From Roseateles_B sp041912595 (GTDB lineage Bacteria; Pseudomonadota; Gammaproteobacteria; Burkholderiales; Burkholderiaceae_C), in contig JAYRMR010000009.1 in NCBI GenBank assembly GCA_041912595.1, positions 48,410-112,409 on the forward strand: a DNA stretch of 64,000 nucleotides, read 5' to 3'. Every line of letters starts with the position of its first letter. Positions within the stretch are counted from its first letter, which is position 1. A model generated the notes under the pieces. The model saw nothing but the letters and a program-made list of their open reading frames with translations, did no database searches and was not told the DNA's origin. Positions 42,616 through 51,299 of the stretch are shown piece by piece. Position numbers and translations under genes: made by a program.

Positions 42616-43758
42616 TCAGCGGATCTGCGCGACGAGCGCGGCGCCCAGGACCACGACGCGGTTGTCGGGTGCGAGGCCGCGGGTCACGAGGACCGTATGC
42701 GCGTCGAGCGGCTGGACCTGCACGGGCTGCGGCAGATAGCGCTCGGCGCCGGTCTTGATCCACACGACGGGCTCGTTGGACGGACTGCGCACGACGGCCT
42801 CGGCCGGCAGCACGATGCCCTTGCGGCGCTCGGTCAGGGCCGCCACGACGGTGACCGGCTGCCCCACCGCCAGCGGCGCCGCGTCGCGGTCGCTCTTGAG
42901 GCGGAAGTTCAGCGGCAGCACGCCATCGCGCAGCGCGCGCGCGGCGCCGACCAGCTGAAGCCGCACTCCATCCAGCCCGGCCAGATGGGCGTCGCGCAGC
43001 TTGGCGCCGAGCGCGGCGTCGGGCGTGCTGGCTTCCACCATCAGCCGCGCCGGATCGACGATTTCGATCAGCACCTCGCGGCCATCGACGATCTGGCCGG
43101 CCTTGAGGTCCGAACGAGCGATCACACCGGAGATCGGCGCTCTCAGCGGTTCGCGGGCATCGAGGCTCGCGGCGATGCTGCGCTCGCGCTCGCGCAGCGA
43201 CTGCGCCTCGATGCGCGCAGCCGCGATCTCCTTGCGCGGCACCGTGCCCTCGAGCGACTCGAGACGCTTGACGCGCTGCTCAGCCAGCTCTCGGCCCGCA
43301 CGCAGCTCGGCGCGCTGCGACTGCTGGGCGGCCAGCGCATAAGGCTCGGCGTGATGGCGCACCCAGGCGAGCACGTCGCCCTGGCGCACCGACTGGCCAG
43401 CGACCGGCAAACCGTGCTGGCCCACCTCGATGCGGCCGCCGTGGGCCGACTGGATCAGACCGCTGGCGTTGGGATCGGCGACGACACGACCGGACAACTG
43501 CACGGTAGCGGCCGCCTCGGTCTCTGGCGCGATCAGCGTGCGCAGGCCCATGCGTCGCTGGGCCACCTTCGGGATATTGACACTGCCGTCGGGCTGCCGG
43601 GCAAGACCTGACCCGCTCGGCGTGGCGGCTTGGTCGAGATGCTCGCCGTTGGGGCCATGAGCGCCGGGGCCGGCCCAGGCGGGCAGGATCGAAAGAAGCG
43701 CGGCGGCCAACACGGCCGACAGCGACCGGATCGTGAGCTTCGATGCAGTGCGGCTCAT
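42616..43758 (-). CDS. periplasmic adaptor of the heavy-metal RND pump
   Basis: CusB/CzcB-type membrane fusion protein (380 aa) with an exported N-terminus (SKLTIRSLSAVLAAALLSIL). The mature protein opens with AGPGAHGPNGEHLD, also found in the neighbour at 43755. The lipoyl halves (VVADPNASGLIQSAHGGRIE and LRAPISGVIARSDLKAGQIV) flank a short coiled coil. A beta-barrel and membrane-proximal domain follow. ATG 43758 has GGAGAT upstream and overlaps the preceding stop (ATGA). Confidence 0.93.
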   Translation of the reverse strand: MSRTASKLTIRSLSAVLAAALLSILPAWAGPGAHGPNGEHLDQAATPSGSGLARQPDGSVNIPKVAQRRMGLRTLIAPETEAAATVQLSGRVVADPNASGLIQSAHGGRIEVGQHGLPVAGQSVRQGDVLAWVRHHAEPYALAAQQSQRAELRAGRELAEQRVKRLESLEGTVPRKEIAAARIEAQSLRERERSIAASLDAREPLRAPISGVIARSDLKAGQIVDGREVLIEIVDPARLMVEASTPDAALGAKLRDAHLAGLDGVRLQLVGAARALRDGVLPLNFRLKSDRDAAPLAVGQPVTVVAALTERRKGIVLPAEAVVRSPSNEPVVWIKTGAERYLPQPVQVQPLDAHTVLVTRGLAPDNRVVVLGAALVAQIR

Positions 43759-44453
43759 GCCTGATCTCCTTCGCGCTTCGAGTTCAGGCTCTGATGGACC
43801 TGGTCGCTCTGGCTCTGGTTTCGCCAGCGCCAGGACAGCAGCGCCGCAGCGGCGATCAGCGCGGCGGCGGCCCACAGTCCCCAGCGGCGCCAGCCAGGGG
43901 CACCGTGGTCGTCGTGCTCGCCATGACCGTGGCCGGCGCCGGCGGCATGGTCATGCCCGTGCCCGTGCGGATCGCCAGTGGCTGCCGCGGCCTGGGCCGT
44001 CGTGGCGCGCAGCACGCCATCGAGCAGATCGGTTTCTGCGCCGGCCAGCACCGTGACGACGATGGCGTGTTCGCCCGGCTTGCCCAGCAGCTCGAGCATC
44101 TTCGGATCGTCGACCGCGTAGTCGCCGATGTCTTCATGGAACTTGGCCGTGGCCTTCAGCGAGCCCGACTCGACCTCCACCTTGGCCTTGAGCAGCGGCT
44201 CGTTGGTCGCGAAACGGTCGATCAGGATCGAGAGTTCGCCGCCATCGAGCCGACCGACCAGTTCGAACAGTTCTGACTTCGTCTCGAAGCGTGGCGCCGC
44301 GCTGCCCGTGGATGCAGGCGCCGAGTTGCCGTCGAGGTGTTCGCCGTTCGGTCCATGTGCGCCGGGGCCGGCAAGCGCCGGGATGACCAAGCCGCAAGCG
44401 GCGGACAAGGCGGCTACACGCAGGCAGTGAAGGAATGCAGAGGGGATGTTCAT
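43755..44453 (-). CDS. His-rich membrane-anchored accessory protein of the RND operon
   Basis: 232 aa with a signal peptide and a mature start AGPGAHGPNGEHLDGN that copies the adaptor's mature start. An all-beta domain (residues 55-155) is followed by a His/Gly/Asp-rich segment (DPHGHGHDHAAGAGHGHGEH), one TM helix (GLWAAAALIAAAALLSW) and a short tail. It overlaps both neighbours by four bases. It probably binds metal in the periplasm and delivers it to the adaptor. No characterised homologue is known to me. Confidence 0.85.
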   Translation of the reverse strand: MNIPSAFLHCLRVAALSAACGLVIPALAGPGAHGPNGEHLDGNSAPASTGSAAPRFETKSELFELVGRLDGGELSILIDRFATNEPLLKAKVEVESGSLKATAKFHEDIGDYAVDDPKMLELLGKPGEHAIVVTVLAGAETDLLDGVLRATTAQAAAATGDPHGHGHDHAAGAGHGHGEHDDHGAPGWRRWGLWAAAALIAAAALLSWRWRNQSQSDQVHQSLNSKREGDQA

Positions 44454-45709
44454 GGCAGTAGTCCGGAGGCTTGGTGGACGCGGGCGCGGGCCTGCGTCTC
44501 AGCGGCACGCTGGCGGGCGAGCGCGGTGTCGGCTTGGGCGGCGGCGCTGAGCGCGCGCAACAGTTCGGGCAGCGCCGTCTCACCGGCACGGAAGGACTTG
44601 TCGAGCAAGTGAGCGCGCTCGCGCAGCAGCGTTGCGCGCTCTTGCTCGGCGGCCATACGGGCAGTTGCCGAGACGAGTGCACCGCGCGCGAGTTCGAGCT
44701 CGGCGCCGAGCTGGGCCCGCGTGCGCTCGCGCAGCGTCAGGGCCAGGTCTTGCTCGGCGAGTGCCGCGGCCAGTTGAGGTTCGCTGTGGGCGGTGCCGCC
44801 GAACGGCAGCCGCAGCGACAGCGCGACGCTGTTCTGGTGCGGTTGGCCGAGGCCGGGCCGCTCCTGGCGCAGGCCGACCCCCACCTCGGGGGCCGCGCCG
44901 CGCTGCGCCTGCACGAGAGCCACCCGGCGCCGCGCGCGCTCGGCTGCGATCTCGGCGAGCCGGGCCTCGGGGTGATCCTCGAGTGAGGCTGTTGACGGCG
45001 CCGCGAGGGCATCGAACTCCGGCGGCGTGGCCATGCCGGTCAGCAGCAGCCAGGCCGAGCGCTGGGCCTCGAGCGCCTGTTGGGCTTCCCGCTCCTGTGC
45101 CTGCTGGGCGAGGCGCTCCGCCCGCGCTGCCAAAGCGTCGGCGGGCGCCAGGTCGCCGGCCTTGACGCGGCGGTCGACGTCGGCGGCCAGTTGGTCGAAC
45201 AGCCGCCGCTGCAGCGCGGCTTGGCGAAGTTCGCTTTCGGCCGCCTGCAGCTGCGCGGCAGCGTTGCGGACCTGGGCAGCCAGGCGCCAACGCGCGGCGA
45301 GCTCGCTGGCTTGAGCCCATTGCGCCTCGGTCTGGGCGACATCGCTGCTGCGCTGACGCTGTCCGGGGCGCCAGATCGGCAGCGACACGGCGATCTCCGT
45401 CTCCCGGACGGCCGCGCCGCGGCCTTCGCGCTGGGATGCCTCGAGCGCCGGCGGCGCGGCCAGCCAGTTCGACGCGACGGCCTGTTCGGCCAGGGCGCGC
45501 CGCTGGCGGCCCTGCGCTTCGGCGGCCTCGAGCGAGCGCGACCAGGCGGCCTCAAGCGCCTGCGACAGGGTCGGACGCGGCTGCGCGGGCACGGATTCAA
45601 TGGGGGCTTCAATGGGGGGCTGGGCCCAGACGGCGCAGCTGAGCACGCTGCCCGCGAGCACGCGGACAGCGACCCATGGGGCAAACCATGGACGGGGTTT
45701 CACGATCAT
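44450..45709 (-). CDS. TolC-family outer-membrane factor (CusC/CzcC-like)
   Basis: Outer-membrane channel protein (419 aa) with a signal peptide (LAGSVLSCAVWA). The alpha-helical barrel repeats are visible twice as Ala/Gln/Arg-rich helices (about residues 55-240 and 260-410), separated by the beta strand VALSLRLPFGG. It heads the RND operon and overlaps the accessory gene by ATGA. The first gene encoding the channel is typical of czcCBA order. Confidence 0.92.
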   Translation of the reverse strand: MIVKPRPWFAPWVAVRVLAGSVLSCAVWAQPPIEAPIESVPAQPRPTLSQALEAAWSRSLEAAEAQGRQRRALAEQAVASNWLAAPPALEASQREGRGAAVRETEIAVSLPIWRPGQRQRSSDVAQTEAQWAQASELAARWRLAAQVRNAAAQLQAAESELRQAALQRRLFDQLAADVDRRVKAGDLAPADALAARAERLAQQAQEREAQQALEAQRSAWLLLTGMATPPEFDALAAPSTASLEDHPEARLAEIAAERARRRVALVQAQRGAAPEVGVGLRQERPGLGQPHQNSVALSLRLPFGGTAHSEPQLAAALAEQDLALTLRERTRAQLGAELELARGALVSATARMAAEQERATLLRERAHLLDKSFRAGETALPELLRALSAAAQADTALARQRAAETQARARVHQASGLLP

Positions 45710-45819
45710 CCTGACGAGGTGAGCGTGACGGTGCGGCCGCGATCCGCGGTGCAGCCGTCAACGACCAAGGGACGCGCGCAGTCAGCCCGGGACGGGCGAC
45801 AAAGCGCGCAACGATGGCG

Positions 45820-46176
45820 TCAGGCGAGAGATCTTGGAGGTCGCTCTAAGCCGCGCAGATAGGGCCGCGGAGCGGAGCCTTCTGCAGTCGGGGCAGGATC
45901 GTCCGACTGGAGCGTCGGCAAGGACAGCTCCACGGCGGGGATGAGTGCCGGCGCGAACAGGCAGGCATCGTCCATGGCGTGCTGCTTGGAGGCGGACGAC
46001 TCGTCCTGATGAAAGCCCCCATCGTGATCGTCGTGGTGATGTGCCGCGCCCTCGAAGTGGAGCATGGCATGGACGATCTCTTCCCCCTCGGCCACCAACA
46101 CGCCCGCACCGGCATAGGCCAGCGATTGCCAGCACATGCAGAGCATCAGGAGGAACGTGGTGAGCCGACGGCACAT
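45820..46176 (-). CDS. CzcI-like small exported protein
   Basis: 118 aa. A signal peptide (LTTFLLMLCMCWQSLAYAGA) is followed by a His/Asp-rich stretch (HFEGAAHHHDDHDGGFHQDE) and a Pro-rich end. Size, position before czcC-like gene and His-rich centre match the CzcI group, which modulates metal resistance. The gap to the next gene is 110 bp, with no other gene. Confidence 0.7.
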   Translation of the reverse strand: MCRRLTTFLLMLCMCWQSLAYAGAGVLVAEGEEIVHAMLHFEGAAHHHDDHDGGFHQDESSASKQHAMDDACLFAPALIPAVELSLPTLQSDDPAPTAEGSAPRPYLRGLERPPRSLA

Positions 46177-46234
46177 GGGGCGCAAGTTTAGCCCACGAGC
46201 CCGCCGCATCTGGACGCGCACGCGCGGAGGTGCC

Positions 46235-46774
46235 TCATCGGGCGGCCGCGCGTCGCGTGAGCCGCCGGACCTTTCGGCCCAGAACCAACAGCGCCAGGGC
46301 CAGGGCCGTCGCGGCATGGGGCTCGAGAGGCCAGTCTGCCCCGGATAGAAACAGAGCCAGCAGACCAAGACCCACGGTGGCGAGCCCGTTGAGCCAGGCG
46401 CAGTAGTACCGAAGCGTCGGCACGCGCCAGGGCTGGCCAGCAGCCAGCGATGCGTCGCTGCCGCGTGTCCGCAGGAAGGCTCGCACTTGCAGCACGATCG
46501 TGAAGAGCCCGAGCAGGCCCATGACGCCGATGGCTGCGCTCATCGGCGCAAGGATCACGCCTCGGGGAACCTCGAACTCAAGGGCGGCGCCGAACAGCGC
46601 CAGGGCTTGCACAGTCAGGCATATCGAAAGGAAGCGCACGACGCGACGCAGCGCGGTCCACGCGACGCAAGCTCTCTGGCCGATGTGAAGGGCAAGTGCC
46701 CGGTGTTCCGTCGGGTGGGGTTGCCAGGAGAAGAACACCTGTGGATCGCGCGTCGGAAGCCTGTGCATCGCCAT
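46235..46774 (-). CDS. hypothetical four-TM membrane protein
   Basis: 179 aa with about four hydrophobic segments (FLSICLTVQALALFGAALEF, SAAIGVMGLLGLFTIVLQV, LNGLATVGLGLLALFLSGA, AATALALALLVLGRKV). No family is recognised. It lies upstream of the RND operon on the same strand and divergent from the exported protein gene at 46838. Confidence 0.65.
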   Translation of the reverse strand: MAMHRLPTRDPQVFFSWQPHPTEHRALALHIGQRACVAWTALRRVVRFLSICLTVQALALFGAALEFEVPRGVILAPMSAAIGVMGLLGLFTIVLQVRAFLRTRGSDASLAAGQPWRVPTLRYYCAWLNGLATVGLGLLALFLSGADWPLEPHAATALALALLVLGRKVRRLTRRAAAR

Positions 46775-46837
46775 GGCGGCAAACTACCATGAATGCATGA
46801 CGCCGGCACCGGACGGGCCAGCGTAGAGAATGCCCGC

Positions 46838-47353
46838 ATGAAAACACTCCGCCTCCCCACCGCCCGGACCTCGCTGGCCCTGCTGCTTGCCATGACCGCA
46901 GCAACGCCCACCTGGGCCGCCGACGTCGCCGCCGACAACGAGCCATTGGCCGCCAAGGCGGCGACCATCTTCGGCAAGCAAAAGGGGCAATCGTTCGACG
47001 CGTCGACCGTCAAGGCGTCAGCAACGGCGCCGCGCACCGACACCCTGAGCGTGACCCTCGCGCCGGGCAAAGGCGCCGAGCTCAAGGCCGTGACGGACGC
47101 CGGCCAGAGCTTCATCTATCACTGGACCGCCAGCGGCGACGTCGCCGTCGACATGCACGGCGATCTCCCGAACGCCAAGGATGAGTACACGAGCTACGCG
47201 ATCGAAGGCGCGCAGCGCGAGGGCTCGGGCCTCTTCACGGCCAAGTTCGACAGCGCGCATGGCTGGTTCTGGCTCAACCGCGGCAAGACACCGGTGACGG
47301 TGAAGGTCACGGTCACGGGCTTTCACAAACAGCTGATCCGGCCGAGTCATTGA
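46838..47353 (+). CDS. exported protein related to the metal-resistance 'transmembrane anchor' family
   Basis: 171 aa with signal peptide (ARTSLALLLAMTAATPTWAA). The C-terminal beta domain reads LAPGKGAELKAVTDAGQSFI, YHWTASGDVAVDMHG and SAHGWFWLNRGKTPVTVKVT, a layout I know from small proteins annotated as transmembrane anchors near czc genes. It is likely periplasmic and probably linked to metal stress. Start ATG 46838 fits the signal peptide. Confidence 0.72.
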   Translation: MKTLRLPTARTSLALLLAMTAATPTWAADVAADNEPLAAKAATIFGKQKGQSFDASTVKASATAPRTDTLSVTLAPGKGAELKAVTDAGQSFIYHWTASGDVAVDMHGDLPNAKDEYTSYAIEGAQREGSGLFTAKFDSAHGWFWLNRGKTPVTVKVTVTGFHKQLIRPSH

Positions 47354-47368
47354 ACGGCTGAGCCCGAC

Positions 47369-47767
47369 ATGCGCACGATCGACGGCAGGCACCATGGGCG
47401 ATGTCTCGCCACGCTGGCTGCGCTGTCGTGCGCGGCCTGCGCGAGCGGGAATCTGTATGACCTCGACCACCGCTATGAACAGGGCTGGCGACAGGGCATC
47501 GTGGGACAAGTCGGCGCGGCGTCCTCGATCAAGCTCGAGGGCGCGCTGCAGGATTGCCGCACCACTGCGGCCGCCGAACAGCGCTTCGCCGTCGTCTGGT
47601 ATCGCAGCAACCACGCGATGCGCGCGTTGATCTTGCCTCTGGCCGTGGGCGAAGAGCCCCGCCCGAAAAGCTGGGTGCTCGTGCGCCCGGGCAGTTGCTC
47701 GCCGCCGGCGGCCGGATCCCCCGCCCAGCGCACCAGCGCCCGCGTGCTTGAGCCCGCCCATTCCTGA
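47369..47767 (+). CDS. putative small lipoprotein
   Basis: 132 aa; the leader LATLAALSCAAC offers a lipobox-like cysteine. The mature part (LYDLDHRYEQGWRQGIVGQV, RFAVVWYRSNHAMRALILPL) is unrecognised. It is 15 bp after the preceding exported protein gene, so probably co-transcribed. Confidence 0.6.
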   Translation: MRTIDGRHHGRCLATLAALSCAACASGNLYDLDHRYEQGWRQGIVGQVGAASSIKLEGALQDCRTTAAAEQRFAVVWYRSNHAMRALILPLAVGEEPRPKSWVLVRPGSCSPPAAGSPAQRTSARVLEPAHS

Positions 47768-47860
47768 GTACGGGACGCGGGAGGCGTATGTACGTGCGGC
47801 TGGACGGACGTGACAGCCCCGTTCTTCGTTGCAGGCCTGCATCCAAGCCGTGCACCCGGT

Positions 47861-48337
47861 TCAGGGATCGCTACGGAACGCCTTGTGGCATCGCGTGCAG
47901 ACAGCGCGCGTGCGCTCGAAGGCTGGCCTGAGCAGCTCGAGCCGGCCGGTGGCCGCGACGCCGCTGAGCGCGGCGGTCTCGCGCTCGAGCTCCCGCGCCA
48001 GCGCGCTGAAGCGCTCCTCTTCGAACCAGATGTCTTCCTTGGCGCGCGTCTGCCCGCGCTCCGTGCCGGGCGCGAAGCCTTCCCACGGCAGACGGCTCAG
48101 CAGTTCGACCATGCGTGCGTCTTCCGCGACCAGCTTCGGGTCGTAGGGCCGGTGCCCCTCGACCGTCTGCAGCAGGCGCCCGAAATACGTGCTCATCAGG
48201 GTGAAGGCCGCGCGCCGGTGCTTGATCGCCTGCTCGGCCTTGCGGTCCTGCGCGCAGAGCCCGGCCGGCGCAGCGAGCAACGTCGCGCAAAGCGCGGCGA
48301 CCAGGAGACGCGACGGCAAGCTTGGTTTCGGACTCAT
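47861..48337 (-). CDS. cytochrome c'-type haem protein
   Basis: 158 aa exported protein with a signal peptide (LLVAALCATLLAAPAGLCAQ). It is a helical bundle with a single C-terminal haem-binding motif CTRCHKAF, as in cytochromes c'. It overlaps the stop of the ATP-grasp gene (ATGA) and is the last gene of the chromate operon. It may handle electrons or radicals from chromate reduction. That is inference; cytochromes c' more often bind NO. Confidence 0.85.
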   Translation of the reverse strand: MSPKPSLPSRLLVAALCATLLAAPAGLCAQDRKAEQAIKHRRAAFTLMSTYFGRLLQTVEGHRPYDPKLVAEDARMVELLSRLPWEGFAPGTERGQTRAKEDIWFEEERFSALARELERETAALSGVAATGRLELLRPAFERTRAVCTRCHKAFRSDP

Positions 48338-49344
48338 GGCTTGTCCGCCAGTCGAGCCTTCATCGCAGCCACCAACGGCTCGATGACCGAGGGCGGAAAC
48401 GGCGACACGCTGCTGACGTTGATCTCACACAGGATCAAGCGGTCGGGCTCGGTGGGTCTCGGATCGCCGAGCATGAAGTCGCAATCCCACAGCATGGGCA
48501 GATGCGCCCGATCGAGGCCAACCTGTGCGCGCAGCAGGTCGATCCACTGCCCATCCAGCAGCTGCCGGAGTGGCTGGAATTCCGGCTGGTCGACGGGATG
48601 GTAGAGCCGCGGGCCGGGCGTCGGTTGCTCCGGATGCAGCGCGTTGACGGCCTGATGCCCGAAGCCAGCAACGCGGTCCTGCACGAGATAGGCCCTGACC
48701 ATGCCCTCGGCGATGCGCGGCTGCCAGGCCTGGTCAACCAGGTGCCCGCCGTTCTCGGGCTCGAAGTACGGCGCCAGCCGCTGCTGCAGGCCCGGCAGAT
48801 CGAGCTGCTCCTCTTCGCTGCCGCGCTGCGCATGGCGGACCTTGAGCTTCGATGAGCCCGGTACCTGCTCGACCCGCCAGACCCCGATGCCGCTGTGGCC
48901 GCGGTGCTGCTTGAGCACGCGTGCGCCGCGCTGCAGGCGCTGCGGCAACTCCTGCGCGAGTGCGGCCGCGCTGTCGATCCGCACCACGTCGCTGCCGAAG
49001 GGCAGATCGCGAACCTCGAGCAGCACGTCCTTGGTGCCGAGCTTCTGGATCGCGTCGGGATGCGCGCTGACAAAGATGCCGGCGTTGGCGAGCTCGCGCA
49101 GCATCTGATCGAGGCGGTCGCGCCGGCGTCCGGCCTCGATCGGGTTGCACCAGACCAGCACGCCGTCGACGTCGCGCAGCTGCGCCGCGACCTCGTCGGC
49201 GAAGTCGTCGTTGTAGACGGCCGGCTGGGCTGCGACGCCGGCCGCAGCGAAGGCATCGAACAGTGCGGCAAAGCGGCTCTCGCGGGGATCGTTGCGGGTG
49301 CGTGCGGCGCGGTCACCCGGATAGAGCAAGGCAATGGACGGCAT
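48334..49344 (-). CDS. Cj0069-family ATP-grasp-like protein
   Basis: 336 aa with an ATP-grasp layout: N-terminal Rossmann-like part (MPSIALLYPGDRAARTRNDP), central RVLKQHRGHSGIGVWRVEQV as the ATP-binding strand and lysine, and LPMLWDCDFMLGDP plus LILCEINVSSVSPFPPS as the metal/ATP site. ATG 49344 has GGAGG at six bases. It sits between chrA and the cytochrome gene in one operon. The reaction is not known to me. Confidence 0.82.
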   Translation of the reverse strand: MPSIALLYPGDRAARTRNDPRESRFAALFDAFAAAGVAAQPAVYNDDFADEVAAQLRDVDGVLVWCNPIEAGRRRDRLDQMLRELANAGIFVSAHPDAIQKLGTKDVLLEVRDLPFGSDVVRIDSAAALAQELPQRLQRGARVLKQHRGHSGIGVWRVEQVPGSSKLKVRHAQRGSEEEQLDLPGLQQRLAPYFEPENGGHLVDQAWQPRIAEGMVRAYLVQDRVAGFGHQAVNALHPEQPTPGPRLYHPVDQPEFQPLRQLLDGQWIDLLRAQVGLDRAHLPMLWDCDFMLGDPRPTEPDRLILCEINVSSVSPFPPSVIEPLVAAMKARLADKP

Positions 49345-49362
49345 GGCGGCCTCCTTTGACAC

Positions 49363-50538
49363 TCAGTGGCTCAGCGGATGCAGGACGAGTCCCAGCCCGG
49401 CTGCAACCAGCACGATGACGGGCTCGGGCACCTTCTTGAATTTCCAGAGGACCGCGACGGTCACGAGGGCGATGGCCGCCGTCACCCAGTCCGTGATCGA
49501 ACGCTGGCCGATGACGACGACGGCACCCGTGATCGCGCCGATGGCCGCGGCCGTCACGCCGTCGACGAAGGCAACGATGGCCGGCCGCTTGCCATGCTTC
49601 TTGAAGTACGGTGCCGGCAGGATCGTGAACAGCCAGCACGGCACGAAGGTCGCGAGCGCCGCGACGACGGCGCCGCCGAAGCCGGCGACCAGGTAGCCGA
49701 TGAAGCCGGTCGTGATGACGACCGGGCCCGGCGTGATCATCGCGACGGCGACCGCGTCGACGAACTGGCGGTCGTTGAGCCAGTGGTGTTCCTGCACGAC
49801 GCCGCTGTAGAGGAACGGCACGATGGCCAGCCCGCTGCCGAACACGAAGCTGCCTGCGTAGGCGAAGAAGCCACCGATCTGCGCGAGCAGCGGCCAGTCG
49901 GCCGTGGATGTCGCCGCGCCGGCGAGCGGTGCCGCAAACGCAATGCCGTAGGTCTTGCCCGTGTTGAGCCACTTCGGCGGCGCGCGCAGCAGCCAGACCA
50001 GCACGCCCGCGCCGAGGAACAACCAGATCACCTCGGACTTGGTGATGACCGTGACGGCGGCGCTGACCGCGAAGATGACGCCGAGCAGCTTGTCGCGGCC
50101 GATGTTCTTGGTCGTCAGCTTCCACGCACTCATCGCGATGATGCCGATGACGGCCGCACCGACGCCGTAGAACACCGCCTGCATCCAACCGATGCCGCCG
50201 TAGGCGACGTAGGCCGCGCCGATCGCGACGACCATGAAGAACGACGGCAGCACGAACGCGAGTCCGGCCAGCGTCGCGCCGAGCACGCGATGGTGGACGT
50301 AGCCGAGATAGATCGCCAACTGCGCGGCCAGCGGTCCCGGCATCAGCTGCGCCAGCGCCATGCCCTCCTTGTAGTCGGGCTCGGAGATCCACTGGCGCTT
50401 CTCGACGAGATCGCTGTACATGAAACCCACCAGTGCCACCGGTCCGCCGAAACCCCAGGTGCCGAGACCCAGCATGTAGGCGACGAGCTGCCAGAGCGTG
50501 TAGCGCGGCGCCGCGCTGGGGATGGTCTCGTTCATCAT
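49363..50538 (-). CDS. chrA: chromate transporter ChrA
   Basis: Two-domain chromate efflux protein (391 aa, CHR family). The N-terminal half shows GLGTWGFGGPVALVGFMYSD and LAQLMPGPLAAQLAIYLGY. The C-terminal half repeats the pattern in YAGSFVFGSGLAIVPFLY and VAVAMITPGPVVITTGFIGY. About ten hydrophobic segments are visible. It lowers cytosolic chromate by export. ATG 50538 (GGAG upstream) overlaps the stop of the rhodanese-fusion gene. Confidence 0.95.
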   Translation of the reverse strand: MMNETIPSAAPRYTLWQLVAYMLGLGTWGFGGPVALVGFMYSDLVEKRQWISEPDYKEGMALAQLMPGPLAAQLAIYLGYVHHRVLGATLAGLAFVLPSFFMVVAIGAAYVAYGGIGWMQAVFYGVGAAVIGIIAMSAWKLTTKNIGRDKLLGVIFAVSAAVTVITKSEVIWLFLGAGVLVWLLRAPPKWLNTGKTYGIAFAAPLAGAATSTADWPLLAQIGGFFAYAGSFVFGSGLAIVPFLYSGVVQEHHWLNDRQFVDAVAVAMITPGPVVITTGFIGYLVAGFGGAVVAALATFVPCWLFTILPAPYFKKHGKRPAIVAFVDGVTAAAIGAITGAVVVIGQRSITDWVTAAIALVTVAVLWKFKKVPEPVIVLVAAGLGLVLHPLSH

Positions 50539-51299
50539 GCGGACTCCTTGGCGGCATCCTGCGCAGCACTCTTGGCGGACAGGGGCAGCCCGGCTTGCGT
50601 CCAGCCGTCGATGCCGCCGGCGATGAAGCGCGCCGGCACGCCGAGCGCGCGCAGCTTCAGCGCGGTCGCGCGACCGACCTCGTGGCCGTAGACGCAGTAG
50701 ACGAGCACGTCCTGCCCCGGCGGCAGCTCGGTCGCCCAATCGGCGACGTGCGCCGGGTCGCGCCAGCGCGCGCCGGGCAGCATCGTTGCGGCCTGCTCGA
50801 ACATGGCGCTGCGGCGCACGTCGACGATCGTGCTGCGCGCGGGGGCGACCGTGCCGGACTCGACCGCCAGCGCGTCGGTGGCGGCATGGACCGCCTCCTG
50901 GTAGCGCGCATACACCTTGTCCCAGTCGATGTGCGCGATGAAGCCTTCGATATGCGCGTCGACGTTGCCGCCCTGAGCGCGCAACGCGGGCATGTCGTCG
51001 AGATCGAAAGCAAGGATCGGCGTGCCGTCGGCTCGCGCGTGGACCGGATCACCGGCCCAGCGGTTGACGAGCATGCCCGTACGCTCCACGAAGACAAGCA
51101 GCAGCCAGCCCTCGTTGTCGCCGAGCGCGCGCGCCATGGCGCCGAACTCGCCGCACCAATGCTCGACGCTCCCGAAGCTGCCGGCCAGCGCGAGCGCCAT
51201 GGCAGGCGCCAGATCGCGGCGTTCGGCGCTGACGCTCGCGTCATGGAGCGCGTGCAGCGAGTCATGCGTTGCGAAGATCGGGGCAGTTGCGGTGTTCAT
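50535..51299 (-). CDS. SOD-like/rhodanese fusion protein of the chromate operon
   Basis: 254 aa in two parts. Residues 1-150 resemble the C-terminal domain of iron superoxide dismutase (GSFGSVEHWCGEFGAMARAL, then FVERTGMLVNRWAG and IDWDKVYARYQEAV). The usual metal-ligand motif DxWEHAY reads DLDDMPA, so the His ligand is lost. Residues 160-250 form a rhodanese domain with the active Cys in VYCVYGHEVGR. It looks like a fusion of the ChrC (SOD) and ChrE (rhodanese) functions known from other chr clusters. It overlaps chrB and chrA by four bases each. Confidence 0.85.
   Translation of the reverse strand: MNTATAPIFATHDSLHALHDASVSAERRDLAPAMALALAGSFGSVEHWCGEFGAMARALGDNEGWLLLVFVERTGMLVNRWAGDPVHARADGTPILAFDLDDMPALRAQGGNVDAHIEGFIAHIDWDKVYARYQEAVHAATDALAVESGTVAPARSTIVDVRRSAMFEQAATMLPGARWRDPAHVADWATELPPGQDVLVYCVYGHEVGRATALKLRALGVPARFIAGGIDGWTQAGLPLSAKSAAQDAAKESA

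Noticed and set aside
40336..43611. Very long open frame (about 1090 codons) on the + strand
   Set aside because: It is opposite the RND and adaptor genes, has the Arg/His/Gln/Asp-rich composition typical of antisense frames in GC-rich DNA, and shows no domain.
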